Positions 1-11,337 of a stretch of 64,000 bases of DNA are shown here, one piece after another. Numbering within the stretch: position 1 is the first letter of the stretch; each line of letters begins with the position of its first letter. Source of the stretch: an uncultured bacterium (lineage in GTDB: Bacteria; Actinomycetota; Coriobacteriia; Coriobacteriales; Eggerthellaceae); assembly GCA_937890835.1 (NCBI GenBank), contig CALADF010000017.1, positions 1-64,000 of the forward strand. Direction: 5' to 3'. The notes under the pieces were generated by a model, which was not told the origin of the DNA, made no database searches, and saw only the letters and a program-made list of their open reading frames with translations. The position numbers and the translations under genes were made by a program.

Positions 1-2027
1 GCGGACGCGTCGACCGCCTTCAGGCGAACCGCCACGCGCTGCCCGAGGCGAAACACCCGTCCCGTGTCCTGACCCTCGAGCATATGACGCACGGGGTCGA
101 AGGCGAAATACTCGCTCCCAAGAGCGGATACGGGCAGCAGCCCCTCGGCCGTGCACTCAAGCCTGACGAAAACGCCGAAAGCGGCGACGCCTGCAATTAC
201 GCCCGAAAACGACGTGCCGATGTATCTCTCGAGGAATCGAAGCATCTTAAGCTCTTGGGATTCACGCGACGCGACGTCCGCCTCGCGCTCCATATCCGAG
301 GAATGCTCGCAGATCCAGGGCAAAGCAGTCACTTCCTGGTCGAAAAGCTCGGAGCGGCGCGAAATGCGCGCCTTGAGCATCCGATGCACCACCAGATCAG
401 GATAGCGCCTGATGGGACTCGTAAAGTGGCAATACGCCGACGAGGCGAGCCCGTAGTGGCCGAGGTTCTCGGGCCGGTACAGCGCGCGCCGCATCGAACG
501 AAGAAGAAGCGAGGAGACCATCTCCCCTTCCGCACGACCCGCCGAAAGCGCGATCGCCCGCTGCACGGCATAAGCGTCGCCCCGCGCAAGACCCGCCGCG
601 AGGTCGTCGTCGCACCAGTCGAACTCACGGAACACGCTCGAAAGCTCCGCGAGGGCATCGGGCGCAGGCTGCTCGTGGACGCGATAGACGCACGGCCACT
701 TCGATCCCGCCAGAAACGCAGCGACGGTTTCGTTCGCGAGGATCATCGCCTCCTCGATAAGCTCGGTGGCGTCGTTTTTCCTTCTCAGGACGATCTCCAC
801 CGGTTCACCGTCGTCATCGAGGCGAACCTTCGCCTCCGCGGTTGAGAAATCGATGCCGCCCGCTCGCATGCGGGCTTCGGCACGCATCTTGGCAAGCGCA
901 GAGCATGCGCGCAGGTCTCGGCGGAGCGCATCGCGGTCGACATCAGGAGGCAGCGCGATACCGGCACCCGCCGTCTCACCCTCCGAGAAAGCGAGGTCGA
1001 GGGCGTCGTCGTAGGACAATCGCACGTTAGAGCGGATGAGCGCAGGATACACGTCGAAGTCGAGCAGTCGCGCGCTTTCGTCAAGGAACAGATCGATCGT
1101 CATCGAGCGCCTCGTCTCGCCCGGAACAAGCGAGCATAGATCATCGCTCAGCTCGTGAGGGAGCATGGGGATCACCCGATCGACAAGATAGACGCTCGTC
1201 GCACGTCGACGCGCCTCGAAGTCAATCGAAGAGTTCCACTCAACGTAATGCGAGACGTCGGCTATGTGGACGCCGAGCCGCCAGCACGCCGATGTGGACG
1301 ACCCCTCGCCGCCGTCAAGCTTCGCCAAGGAGAGCGCGTCATCGAAGTCGCGCGCGTCAGCGGGATCGATGGTGAAGACGAAGCGATCGCGGATATCACG
1401 GTAGCCTGAGGCAAGAGCCCCGATCTCGTCAAGCGAGCACGATCGCGCCTCATCGAGAACGGCCGAACCGAACTTCGTCTCGAACTTGTGCCGAGCGATG
1501 ATAGCTTCGACGCCGACGTTGACGTCGCCCGACCGACCGAGAACCTCCTCGACAACGCCCGTCGCCGCCGTGCGGCGCGTCGGAAACGCGCTGATGCGCA
1601 CACGCACGAGAGATCCGTGCTCGATATCGGGGTTATCGGCCCTTCGCGTGAAGATATCGTAGGGAATGCGCGAATCGGTGGGGACCACCACGCCGAAGGG
1701 CTCGGCCACCTCGTATCGACCCACCACGACGTCGTGAGCCCGGTCGAGAACGCGAACCACGCGCGCAGCGGGCAGGCCGTCTCGATTGCCTTCCGCGCCG
1801 TCGGATCCGCCGCAGCGCCCGCGATTCGACCCTTTACGAGCGCCTCGATCTCGCCGAGGCGCCAGCTCGACTAAATCACCGTCGAAAGCGCCGTTGAGCA
1901 TATGCTCGGGCACGAAATACTCCCCTTCGGCGGTTTGAACGAAGCCGTATCTTCCCGCGCGCATGATGAGAACGCCGCGCGGGTTAGCGCGCGGCGCACG
2001 CCTGGTATGCGCACGAGAGCGACCCAT
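1..2027 (-). CDS. rnr: Ribonuclease R (3' end beyond window)
   Basis: Processive 3'-5' exoribonuclease that degrades structured RNA and takes part in mRNA and rRNA turnover. The reading frame is open from an ATG at 2027 to the left edge, about 675 codons, so only the very C-terminus is missing. The RNB catalytic motif DPADARDFDDA is seen about one third of the way in, with the clustered aspartates that bind metal. An S1 RNA-binding domain (GTSFSGVIAGVAAFGVFVRL) lies near the left edge. The N-terminus holds a cold-shock-like RNA-binding segment (RYGFVQTAEGEYFVP). A G-rich Shine-Dalgarno (GGGGGGAAG) lies in the 13-base gap after the peptidase gene, so the two are probably cotranscribed with ftsEX. 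In many bacteria smpB follows rnr; that position is outside the window. Confidence 0.93.
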   Translation of the reverse strand, partial: MGRSRAHTRRAPRANPRGVLIMRAGRYGFVQTAEGEYFVPEHMLNGAFDGDLVELAPRRDRGARKGSNRGRCGGSDGAEGNRDGLPAARVVRVLDRAHDVVVGRYEVAEPFGVVVPTDSRIPYDIFTRRADNPDIEHGSLVRVRISAFPTRRTAATGVVEEVLGRSGDVNVGVEAIIARHKFETKFGSAVLDEARSCSLDEIGALASGYRDIRDRFVFTIDPADARDFDDALSLAKLDGGEGSSTSACWRLGVHIADVSHYVEWNSSIDFEARRRATSVYLVDRVIPMLPHELSDDLCSLVPGETRRSMTIDLFLDESARLLDFDVYPALIRSNVRLSYDDALDLAFSEGETAGAGIALPPDVDRDALRRDLRACSALAKMRAEARMRAGGIDFSTAEAKVRLDDDGEPVEIVLRRKNDATELIEEAMILANETVAAFLAGSKWPCVYRVHEQPAPDALAELSSVFREFDWCDDDLAAGLARGDAYAVQRAIALSAGRAEGEMVSSLLLRSMRRALYRPENLGHYGLASSAYCHFTSPIRRYPDLVVHRMLKARISRRSELFDQEVTALPWICEHSSDMEREADVASRESQELKMLRFLERYIGTSFSGVIAGVAAFGVFVRLECTAEGLLPVSALGSEYFAFDPVRHMLEGQDTGRVFRLGQRVAVRLKAVDAS

Positions 2028-2040
2028 CGCTTCCCCCCCG

Positions 2041-3333
2041 CTACGAAGCGGAAAGCGAGCGCGCGGTGTCCATCGCGATGAGCATCTGGGTATCCGCCCC
2101 GTCATCGCCGTTGGATATGGACACATCGGGCACCACGCCGATGCCGTCGATTTCATGTCCCAAGGGACTGAGGTAGTAGGCGGCCGTGTATCTGACGGCT
2201 CCTCCGAAGCTCAGCTCACGCATAACCTGGACCGAACCCTTGCCCATGGTGTTTTGACCAACCACCTCGGCGCGCTGGTTGTCCTGCAAGGCGCAGGCGA
2301 GGACCTCCGCCGCTGATGACGTGTAGCTGTTGACGAGGACGACCAAAGGAGCGTCGGTGAGCGTCACGCCCGAGGCGGTCTTCGTCGATACGCCATCGGG
2401 TCCCTGAATCTGAACGAGCACGCCGCTTTGCACGAACAGGGAGGCGATATCGACCGCCTGAGTCAGGTAGCCGCCGGGATTATCGCGCAGGTCGATGACG
2501 AACGAAGTGGCGCCTTGCTCGAGGAGGCCGCGAACCGCTTCCTCGACGAGGCGAGCGGAATTCTGCGTGATCTGACGTATCTTCACCGTGCCCACCGTGT
2601 CGTCGAGCGAGGTCGAGACGTTCTGCTCGTCGTGCTTCTGACACGTCAGCATGGTGGTGAACTCGGAGCCCTTCTGCGCGTCGAGGCTGGTCGGGCGCAT
2701 CCACGTCACGACGACGCTTTGCCCCTCCTGCTGCGACACCGCCTTGACGACCTCCGTCAAAGACCACGTCTTCGAGCTGTCGCCATCGACTGCCACCACG
2801 AAATCGCCCTGCTTCACGCCCTTGGCCTCGGCCTCCGAGCCTTGGAACACGTCGACCGCGTAAGCACGCCCGTTGTACTCGGAGAACAGGACGCCGATGC
2901 CCGCGTAATCACGGTTGCCCGTCTCTTTAACGTAGGCGGCGTAACGATCGGGCGAGTAATACGCGGCGTACGGGTCGCCGGTCGACTTCATCATAGCGTC
3001 GATCATGTCATAGGTCGACGACTCGAGGTCGTATGAGTCGAAACTGTAGAGGGACAGCAGGTCCTCCACCTCGGCGACGCGCGTGGAGACCGAATCGTAG
3101 ACCGTCTTCGTCACCTTGGCAGAGCCCGTCGTCTGAGAAGAATCCTCGACGGGGAAGCCAAGCGAAGCCATGAAGCCGGTCTGGCTTCTCACGAAAAAGC
3201 CTGCGGAGAACGCGATGACGATGACGACGATGAGCGCCATCCAACGCGACGCGCGACGGATGCTCTGACGATCTCGAATCGAGGTCGCAGAGCGCATCTT
3301 CCGTCGCGCGCTATGTTTGGGTTTGTCGTCCAT
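2041..3333 (-). CDS. ctpA: S41-family C-terminal processing peptidase
   Basis: Membrane-anchored serine peptidase of the carboxy-terminal processing family, 430 aa. Residues 1-30 are basic and cytoplasmic, about 31-48 form a single transmembrane anchor (WMALIVVIVIAFSAGFF), a PDZ domain follows (from about residue 150, YAGIGVLFSEYNG), then the S41 catalytic domain. Catalytic serine is in NSYTSSAAEVLA and the general-base lysine in NTMGKGSVQ, so the Ser-Lys dyad is intact. The substrate-cleft motif IDLRDNPGGYL is conserved. It sits 15 bases after ftsX, in the order ftsE-ftsX-peptidase-rnr; an S41 peptidase next to ftsEX suggests a role in cell-wall or division processing, which is inference. 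The natural substrate cannot be told from sequence. Confidence 0.93.
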   Translation of the reverse strand: MDDKPKHSARRKMRSATSIRDRQSIRRASRWMALIVVIVIAFSAGFFVRSQTGFMASLGFPVEDSSQTTGSAKVTKTVYDSVSTRVAEVEDLLSLYSFDSYDLESSTYDMIDAMMKSTGDPYAAYYSPDRYAAYVKETGNRDYAGIGVLFSEYNGRAYAVDVFQGSEAEAKGVKQGDFVVAVDGDSSKTWSLTEVVKAVSQQEGQSVVVTWMRPTSLDAQKGSEFTTMLTCQKHDEQNVSTSLDDTVGTVKIRQITQNSARLVEEAVRGLLEQGATSFVIDLRDNPGGYLTQAVDIASLFVQSGVLVQIQGPDGVSTKTASGVTLTDAPLVVLVNSYTSSAAEVLACALQDNQRAEVVGQNTMGKGSVQVMRELSFGGAVRYTAAYYLSPLGHEIDGIGVVPDVSISNGDDGADTQMLIAMDTARSLSAS

Positions 3334-3348
3334 GGCCTTACGAGCGAG

Positions 3349-4263
3349 CTACACCTTGAGGTAGCGACGCATCGCAAACGCCGAGCCGAGAAGTCCGATG
3401 ACCAGACCAGCGACGACCAGCGCAATGCAGATAAACAGATACGTCGTTCCACCGATGTCGAAATTGAGGAACTTGATGGCGTTTTGCAGCTGAGGCAGCG
3501 CGAACATGCGCAGAAGCTGCAGGACGCCGACCGCCAAAAGCGAGCCGATGATCGCATGCAGGGCGCCCTCCATGAGGAAGGGCCCGCGGATGAAGCCGTT
3601 CGACGCGCCGACGAGGCGCATGATGGCGATCTCCTTGCGGCGGGCGAGGATGGCCAGGCGAATGGTGTTGTTGATGAACACCATCGCGATGAAGATCAGA
3701 AGCGCGATGAGCGCGACGCCGATGTAGCGGACGTAGTTCGTCACCGTGAACAGACGCTCGACGGTGTTCTGCCCGTATTTGACGGAATCACTCACGTTGG
3801 AGGGGTCTTCGCAGATCTGACGATACGTCGTGTTGGACTCGATCTGCCCCGCGACGCTCTCGACGAGCTGCGGGTCGGTCAATTCGACGTCGATGGACGC
3901 CGGCAGCGGGTTGGTCCCATCAAGCTGGTCGATGATCTCGGGGTTCGAGGTCATCGAGTTGCGGAATTTCTCGAGAGCCTGATCCTTGGTGGTGAAGTTC
4001 ACCGATGCGACGCCCTCGATGCCGCGCAGATCGCTCATGACCTTGTCGATGCTGGTCTGGCTCGCATCGTCGGCGACATAGGCCGTGATGGAAACCTCGT
4101 CTTCAACCGATGACATGAGACGCTCGACCATGACACCGCCCACAAGGAAGATGCCGATGATGAGCAGCGAGAGAAAGATCGTGATGATCGATCCGAGCGC
4201 CGTCGAGAGGTTGCGGGTAAAGCCCTGCAACGACTCCTTGAAGAAATAGCCGATGCTAGACAT
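3349..4263 (-). CDS. ftsX: Cell division ABC permease FtsX
   Basis: Permease partner of FtsE, 304 aa, about the usual FtsX length. Topology follows the family: a short cytoplasmic N-terminus (MSSIGYFFKESLQGFTRN), a first membrane helix near residues 20-45, a large extracytoplasmic loop of about 125 residues, then three C-terminal helices around VRYIGVALIALLIFIAMVF, HAIIGSLLAVGVL and FICIALVVAGLVIGLL. The cytoplasmic loop AILARRKEIAIMRLVGAS is the typical MacB/FtsX signature. FtsEX normally transmits ATP hydrolysis to periplasmic or wall hydrolases at the septum. Its start overlaps the end of ftsE by 8 bases, so translation is probably coupled. Confidence 0.95.
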   Translation of the reverse strand: MSSIGYFFKESLQGFTRNLSTALGSIITIFLSLLIIGIFLVGGVMVERLMSSVEDEVSITAYVADDASQTSIDKVMSDLRGIEGVASVNFTTKDQALEKFRNSMTSNPEIIDQLDGTNPLPASIDVELTDPQLVESVAGQIESNTTYRQICEDPSNVSDSVKYGQNTVERLFTVTNYVRYIGVALIALLIFIAMVFINNTIRLAILARRKEIAIMRLVGASNGFIRGPFLMEGALHAIIGSLLAVGVLQLLRMFALPQLQNAIKFLNFDIGGTTYLFICIALVVAGLVIGLLGSAFAMRRYLKV

Positions 4264-5116
4264 CGAAACCGTACACCCCCCTGTCCTGGTCGCGCGTCAG
4301 ATGGCCGCGGTCAAGCGCGATGACGCGCCTGCGCATGTTATCGACCATCTCGCGGTCGTGCGTGGCGACGAGCACCGTGGTGCCCGTGCGGTTGATTCTC
4401 TCGAGCAGATCCATGATGCCGCGCGAGGTCTGCGGATCGAGGTTGCCTGTCGGCTCGTCGCAGATGAGCAGCGGCGGACGGTTCACGATCGCGCGGGCGA
4501 TCGAGACGCGTTGCTGTTCGCCGCCCGAAAGCTGATCGGGCTTCTTGTTGAGCTTCTCTTGAAGACCGACCAGACGCAAGACCTCGGGGACCTGCGTTTT
4601 GATGACGTGCCGGCTCTTGCCGATTACCTCGAGCGCGAACGCGACGTTCTCGAACACGGTCTTGTTCGGCAGAAGCTTGAAGTCTTGGAAGACGCAGCCG
4701 ATGTTGCGGCGCAGATAAGGAACGCGCCAGTTGCGCATCGTGGTCAGATCCTCGTCGGCGACGTAGATATGCCCCTCGCTCGGTTTGATCTCACGCGTCA
4801 GCAGCTTGATGAACGTCGACTTGCCCGAACCTGAATGACCGACCAGGAACAGGAACTCGCCCGCGTAAATCTGCAGGGAGACATCCGAGAGCGCAGGCTT
4901 GTTCGGCTGCGCGGGATACACCTTCGTCACGTGATCGAACGTGATCACCGGGGCGCCCATCTGCTCGGGGGCTTCGTTGACCTCGAGCACGGGCAGCGCT
5001 TGCGACAACTGGGAGGTTATCTGAGCGCGATTTCGGGTTTGCGCACCCGGCGCGGCATGACTGGCATGGCGCCCGCCCTGACGCACGGGTCGCTCCCGAC
5101 TCGTATCATTCGTCAC
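4256..5116 (-). CDS. ftsE: Cell division ATP-binding protein FtsE
   Basis: ABC ATPase energising FtsX. All ABC motifs are present: Walker A GHSGSGKST, Q-loop (CVFQDFKLLP), signature LSGGEQQRVSIARA, Walker B LLICDEPTGNLD and the switch His (ATHD). I place the start at the GTG at 5116 because GGAG lies seven bases upstream; this gives 286 aa. The frame is open upstream to an ATG at 5161, but that start lacks an equal ribosome site. Compared with a typical FtsE of about 225-230 aa, it still carries about 50 extra N-terminal residues, Arg/Gln-rich and low in complexity, before the core starts at APVITFDHVTKVYPA. The function of this extension is unknown. Confidence 0.95.
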   Translation of the reverse strand: MTNDTSRERPVRQGGRHASHAAPGAQTRNRAQITSQLSQALPVLEVNEAPEQMGAPVITFDHVTKVYPAQPNKPALSDVSLQIYAGEFLFLVGHSGSGKSTFIKLLTREIKPSEGHIYVADEDLTTMRNWRVPYLRRNIGCVFQDFKLLPNKTVFENVAFALEVIGKSRHVIKTQVPEVLRLVGLQEKLNKKPDQLSGGEQQRVSIARAIVNRPPLLICDEPTGNLDPQTSRGIMDLLERINRTGTTVLVATHDREMVDNMRRRVIALDRGHLTRDQDRGVYGFDV

Positions 5117-5174
5117 AGTTTTTGCTCCGTTCAAGTTGTAATGTGCACTGAGACCGGTCAATTCTAGCAGACCG

Positions 5175-6146
5175 CTATCGCGCCATTACCTTTTCCACAG
5201 CTTCAACAACGGCGGCGGAATCGAGGCCGAAGTAAGACATCAGCTCCTCGAACTCGCCCGACTTGCCGAAACGATCGCGCATGCCCACGAAAGCGCACGG
5301 CGCGGGATGCTTCTCGGCGAGAAGTTCAGCGACCGCGGAGCCCAAGCCGCCGATGACCGAATGCTCCTCGGCCACCACGACGCGGCCGGTTTTGGCCACC
5401 GATGCCAAAATGGTCTCCTCGTCGAGAGGTTTCACGGAAAACGCGTCGATGACCTCGGCGGACACGCCGCGCTCGGCGAGAGCGTCGGCTGCGGCGAGAG
5501 CCTCGCGGATCTCGACTCCGCACGCGATGATGGTCACGTCCGCGCCCTCGCGCAGCACGTAGGCGCGTCCGATCTCGAGCTCGACGTCGTCATCGTAGAC
5601 GCACGGCACGCTTGCGCGCCCCATGCGCACGTAAACCGGGCCGGGCGTCTTCGCGGCCAGCTTGATGGCCGCACGCGCCGAGGCGTAGTCGGCGGGAACG
5701 AGCACGCGCATGCCGGGAAGGCCGCGCATGAGCGAGATGTCCTCGAGCATCTGGTGGCTGCCGCCGTCGGGACCGACCGAGACGCCCGCATGAGTCGGGG
5801 CGATCTTCACGTCGAGCTTGGAGTAGCACACGGTGTTGCGAATCTGATCGTAGGCGCGGCCCGTGCCGAACACGGCGAACGAACCGGTGAAGGCGATCTT
5901 GCCCGCCAGGGCGAGACCCGCCGCGACATCGATCATGTTCTGCTCGGCGATGCCGCAGTTGAACAGGCGCTTCTCGTAGTCGGGGTTCGCCGCCGCGAAC
6001 TTGGCCGTGGTGGTCGAGCCGGTCAGATCGGCATCAACCGCCACCACGGGCACGCCCGCGTCGGCGAGCTCGGCGAGCGTCGCGCCGAACGCCGCGCGCG
6101 TCGCCTTCTTGGTAGCCGCCTGCTCAGGTGTTGCGAGCTTTACCAC
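5175..6146 (-). CDS. Transketolase, C-terminal subunit (pyrimidine-binding half)
   Basis: Second half of a split transketolase, 323 aa, holding the pyrimidine-binding domain (TGSFAVFGTGRAYDQIRN, HAGVSVGPDGGSHQMLEDI) and the C-terminal domain (VVVAEEHSVIGGLGSAVAE). With its upstream partner it should move two-carbon ketol units in the non-oxidative pentose phosphate pathway, using thiamine diphosphate. The start chosen is the GTG at 6146 because AAGGAGG lies five bases upstream; that ribosome site overlaps the stop codon of the N-terminal subunit, so the two are likely coupled. The frame extends upstream to an ATG at 6224, inside the partner gene. 1-deoxyxylulose-5-phosphate synthase-like and other split enzymes look similar; transketolase is the best fit. 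Confidence 0.9.
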   Translation of the reverse strand: MVKLATPEQAATKKATRAAFGATLAELADAGVPVVAVDADLTGSTTTAKFAAANPDYEKRLFNCGIAEQNMIDVAAGLALAGKIAFTGSFAVFGTGRAYDQIRNTVCYSKLDVKIAPTHAGVSVGPDGGSHQMLEDISLMRGLPGMRVLVPADYASARAAIKLAAKTPGPVYVRMGRASVPCVYDDDVELEIGRAYVLREGADVTIIACGVEIREALAAADALAERGVSAEVIDAFSVKPLDEETILASVAKTGRVVVAEEHSVIGGLGSAVAELLAEKHPAPCAFVGMRDRFGKSGEFEELMSYFGLDSAAVVEAVEKVMAR

Positions 6147-6156
6147 AACTGCCTCC

Positions 6157-6984
6157 TTAGTTCCGCGCAGCTTGCAGCTCGGCAAGCGCGATCTCGAGTT
6201 GTTCCGCGTTGGGGGCCTTGCCATGCCAACCCGCCTGATCCTCCATGAAGGAGACGCCCTTGCCCTTCACCGTATGAGCGATGACGGCATGGGGCTTCTC
6301 CCCACCGGCCGCCTTCAGCGCGGAAAAGGTTTCGACGAGGGATTCCACGTCGTGGCCGTCGACCTCGACGACGTCCCAGCCGAAGGCGGTGAACTTGGCG
6401 CCGAGGTCCCCGGGGTTGCACACGTCGCAGATCCTGCCGTCGATCTGAAGTCCGTTATTATCGACGATGGCGATGAGGTTGCCGAGCTTCTCATGGGCGG
6501 CGAACATGGCCGCTTCCCAAACCTGGCCCTCCTCGCACTCACCGTCGCCGAGCACGGCGAACACGCGCGCGTCGTCGCCTGAAAGACGCAGGCCGCACGC
6601 GCAACCTGCGGCGATGGACAGGCCCTGGCCGAGAGAGCCGGTCGACACCTCGACGCCGGGGACGAGGCTCGAATCGGGGTGGCCCTGGAGACGAGAGCCG
6701 AGCTTGCGCAGGGTGGAGAGCTCTTCGCGCGGGAAGTAACCCGCATGGGCGAGCGTCGCGTACAAAGCCGGCGCCGCATGGCCTTTGGCGAGGAAGAAGC
6801 GATCCCTGCCCTCCATCTTCGGATCGGCGGGGTCGTGCTTCATCACGTCGCCGAAGTACAGCGCCGTCAGGATGTCGGCGCACGACAGCGAACCGCCCGG
6901 ATGACCGCTTCCCGCCTCCGCGATCATCGAAACGATGTCTATGCGAATCTCGTTCGCCTTAATTGCCAGGGAGCCTGCGTCCAT
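6157..6984 (-). CDS. Transketolase, N-terminal subunit (diphosphate-binding half)
   Basis: First half of the split transketolase, about 275 aa. It carries the thiamine-diphosphate motif GDGECEEGQVWEA ending in IVDNNGLQ and the conserved substrate loop EAGSGHPGGSLS near the N-terminus. Two in-frame ATGs, 6990 and 6984, follow an AGAAAGG site; 6984 has the better spacing and is used here, with a two-residue uncertainty. The C-terminal subunit starts 10 bases downstream, with its ribosome site on this gene's stop codon. Split transketolases of this kind are common in Firmicutes, Actinobacteria and archaea. No dedicated promoter was recognised in the 118 bases towards prfB. Confidence 0.92.
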   Translation of the reverse strand: MDAGSLAIKANEIRIDIVSMIAEAGSGHPGGSLSCADILTALYFGDVMKHDPADPKMEGRDRFFLAKGHAAPALYATLAHAGYFPREELSTLRKLGSRLQGHPDSSLVPGVEVSTGSLGQGLSIAAGCACGLRLSGDDARVFAVLGDGECEEGQVWEAAMFAAHEKLGNLIAIVDNNGLQIDGRICDVCNPGDLGAKFTAFGWDVVEVDGHDVESLVETFSALKAAGGEKPHAVIAHTVKGKGVSFMEDQAGWHGKAPNAEQLEIALAELQAARN

Positions 6985-7108
6985 GCTCATCCTTTCTCAG
7001 AAAACATATGCGTGAACATCATATCGTATAGCCGAAAGCGCGCAGGCGCGAGGATGCGCGCGGCGGGCGAACACACGCCGTCTACACGGCGCGATATCGC
7101 CGCGTGCG

Positions 7109-8206
7109 TTAGTTCGCGACGCGCCATTTATGGTAGCCGATGACGAACTGCTCGATATCTCCGTCGAGAACCGCGTCGACGTTGCCGGTCTCGACCCCGC
7201 TGCGCAGATCCTTCACGAGCTGGTAGGGATACAGCACGTAATTGCGGATCTGCGACCCGAAGGAATTCTCCATGCGCTCGCCGCGCAGCTGCTCGAGCTC
7301 CTCCTGACGCTTGCGTTCCTCGATCTCGTAGAGCTTCGCGCGCAGAACGCGAAATGCGGCCTCCTTGTTCTGAAGCTGGCTTTTCTCGTTCTGGCAAGTG
7401 ACCACGATGCCCGTGGGCTCGTGCGTGAGGCGCACGGCGGAATCGGTGGTGTTGACGCACTGACCGCCCGGCCCGCTCGAACGGTACACGTCGACGCGGA
7501 CGTCGGAGGGGTTGAGGTCGACCTCGATGTCGTCGGGTAAGACGGGAAGGACCTCGACGCTCGCGAACGTCGTGTGACGGCGCTTCTTATCGTCGGTCGG
7601 CGAGATGCGCACGAGCCTGTGCACGCCGATCTCGCTTCTCAGCATGCCGTAGGCGTTGCGGCCCTCGATCTGGACGGTCGCCTTGTCAAGACCGACCGCG
7701 TCGGTACCGGGCACGACGTCGAGGTCGACGACCTTCCATCCCTTGGAGTCCGCATAGCGCGTGTAGATGCGATAGAGCATCTCGGTCCAGTCCTGAGCCT
7801 CGAGACCGCCCTGGCCCGGGTTCACCGTCACAATGGCGTCACCCGCGTCGAAGCGGCCCGAGAACCACGACGAGATCTCGAGGGCATCGAGCATGCGCGA
7901 AAGCGCGTCGAGCAGATCGGCGCATTCCGCGGCAAGGTCGGCGTCCTCATCCGCAAGTTCCCAGGCGCAGCGCGCGTCCTCCAGGCAGCTCGCCGCCTCA
8001 CCGTACTCGGCGATGACGGCGCGCAGGTTCGACGCCTGCTTGGACACGGACTGCGCACGTGCGGCGTCGTTCCAGAAATCGGGCTCGGCGATCCGGGCGT
8101 CGAGCTTCGCGAGCTCGGCGGTCTTATCGTCGATATGGAGGAAGGCGTGCGCATCGCGCACGCGAGCGGCGAGCTGATCGAGTTCCTTGTTCTCTTTTTC
8201 TGACAT
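7109..8206 (-). CDS. prfB: Peptide chain release factor 2, with altered SPF tripeptide
   Basis: Class I release factor, 365 aa from the ATG at 8206 (GAGAAGGA upstream). The GGQ peptidyl-hydrolysis motif is intact in SSGPGGQCVNTTDSAVRL. Overall similarity is to RF2, including the context RLVRIS-P-x-D before RRHTTFASVEVLP. However, the codon-reading tripeptide that is Ser-Pro-Phe in textbook RF2 reads Ser-Pro-Thr here (codons TCG CCG ACC at about 7593-7601). RF1 would have Pro-Ala/Val-Thr. The Ser-Pro part supports RF2 identity and the Thr is odd. No programmed frameshift is needed: the frame is continuous from the start. The gene stands between secA and the transketolase pair on the same strand. 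Confidence 0.92.
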   Translation of the reverse strand: MSEKENKELDQLAARVRDAHAFLHIDDKTAELAKLDARIAEPDFWNDAARAQSVSKQASNLRAVIAEYGEAASCLEDARCAWELADEDADLAAECADLLDALSRMLDALEISSWFSGRFDAGDAIVTVNPGQGGLEAQDWTEMLYRIYTRYADSKGWKVVDLDVVPGTDAVGLDKATVQIEGRNAYGMLRSEIGVHRLVRISPTDDKKRRHTTFASVEVLPVLPDDIEVDLNPSDVRVDVYRSSGPGGQCVNTTDSAVRLTHEPTGIVVTCQNEKSQLQNKEAAFRVLRAKLYEIEERKRQEELEQLRGERMENSFGSQIRNYVLYPYQLVKDLRSGVETGNVDAVLDGDIEQFVIGYHKWRVAN

Positions 8207-8314
8207 GTTCCTTCTCGCAAACGGTTCGGTTGACAACGGGGGGAGCAAAAGGCGGACGCGACGTCACGCGCGATGGGAGCGCGCTCGTCACGCTTCCGCA
8301 AAAGCGCCCCCGGG

Positions 8315-11104
<2,790 letters not shown>

Positions 11105-11337
11105 GGACGTATCGCTTTCTCTTCTTGGCGACGCGCGAACGCTCGCCCGGTGCGACGCGTCGGGCGAGTCCGCAAGTTTTTTCATTCTAATACAGGGCGA
11201 ACCCCCGCAGAGGAATTCCACACAGAAGGCGGCGTGCGAGCGATGACAGATCAGACGCCTGCGGAAACGGCGATTGAAACCAAGGTCTTCGGCCGACTTC
11301 GCGATTCAACTTCCGAGCAGGCGCCGATCTGATGCGA

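Noticed and set aside
8120..8206. Programmed frameshift in prfB
   Set aside because: Many RF2 genes have an in-frame TGA near codon 26. Here the frame is continuous through that region, so no recoding is needed.
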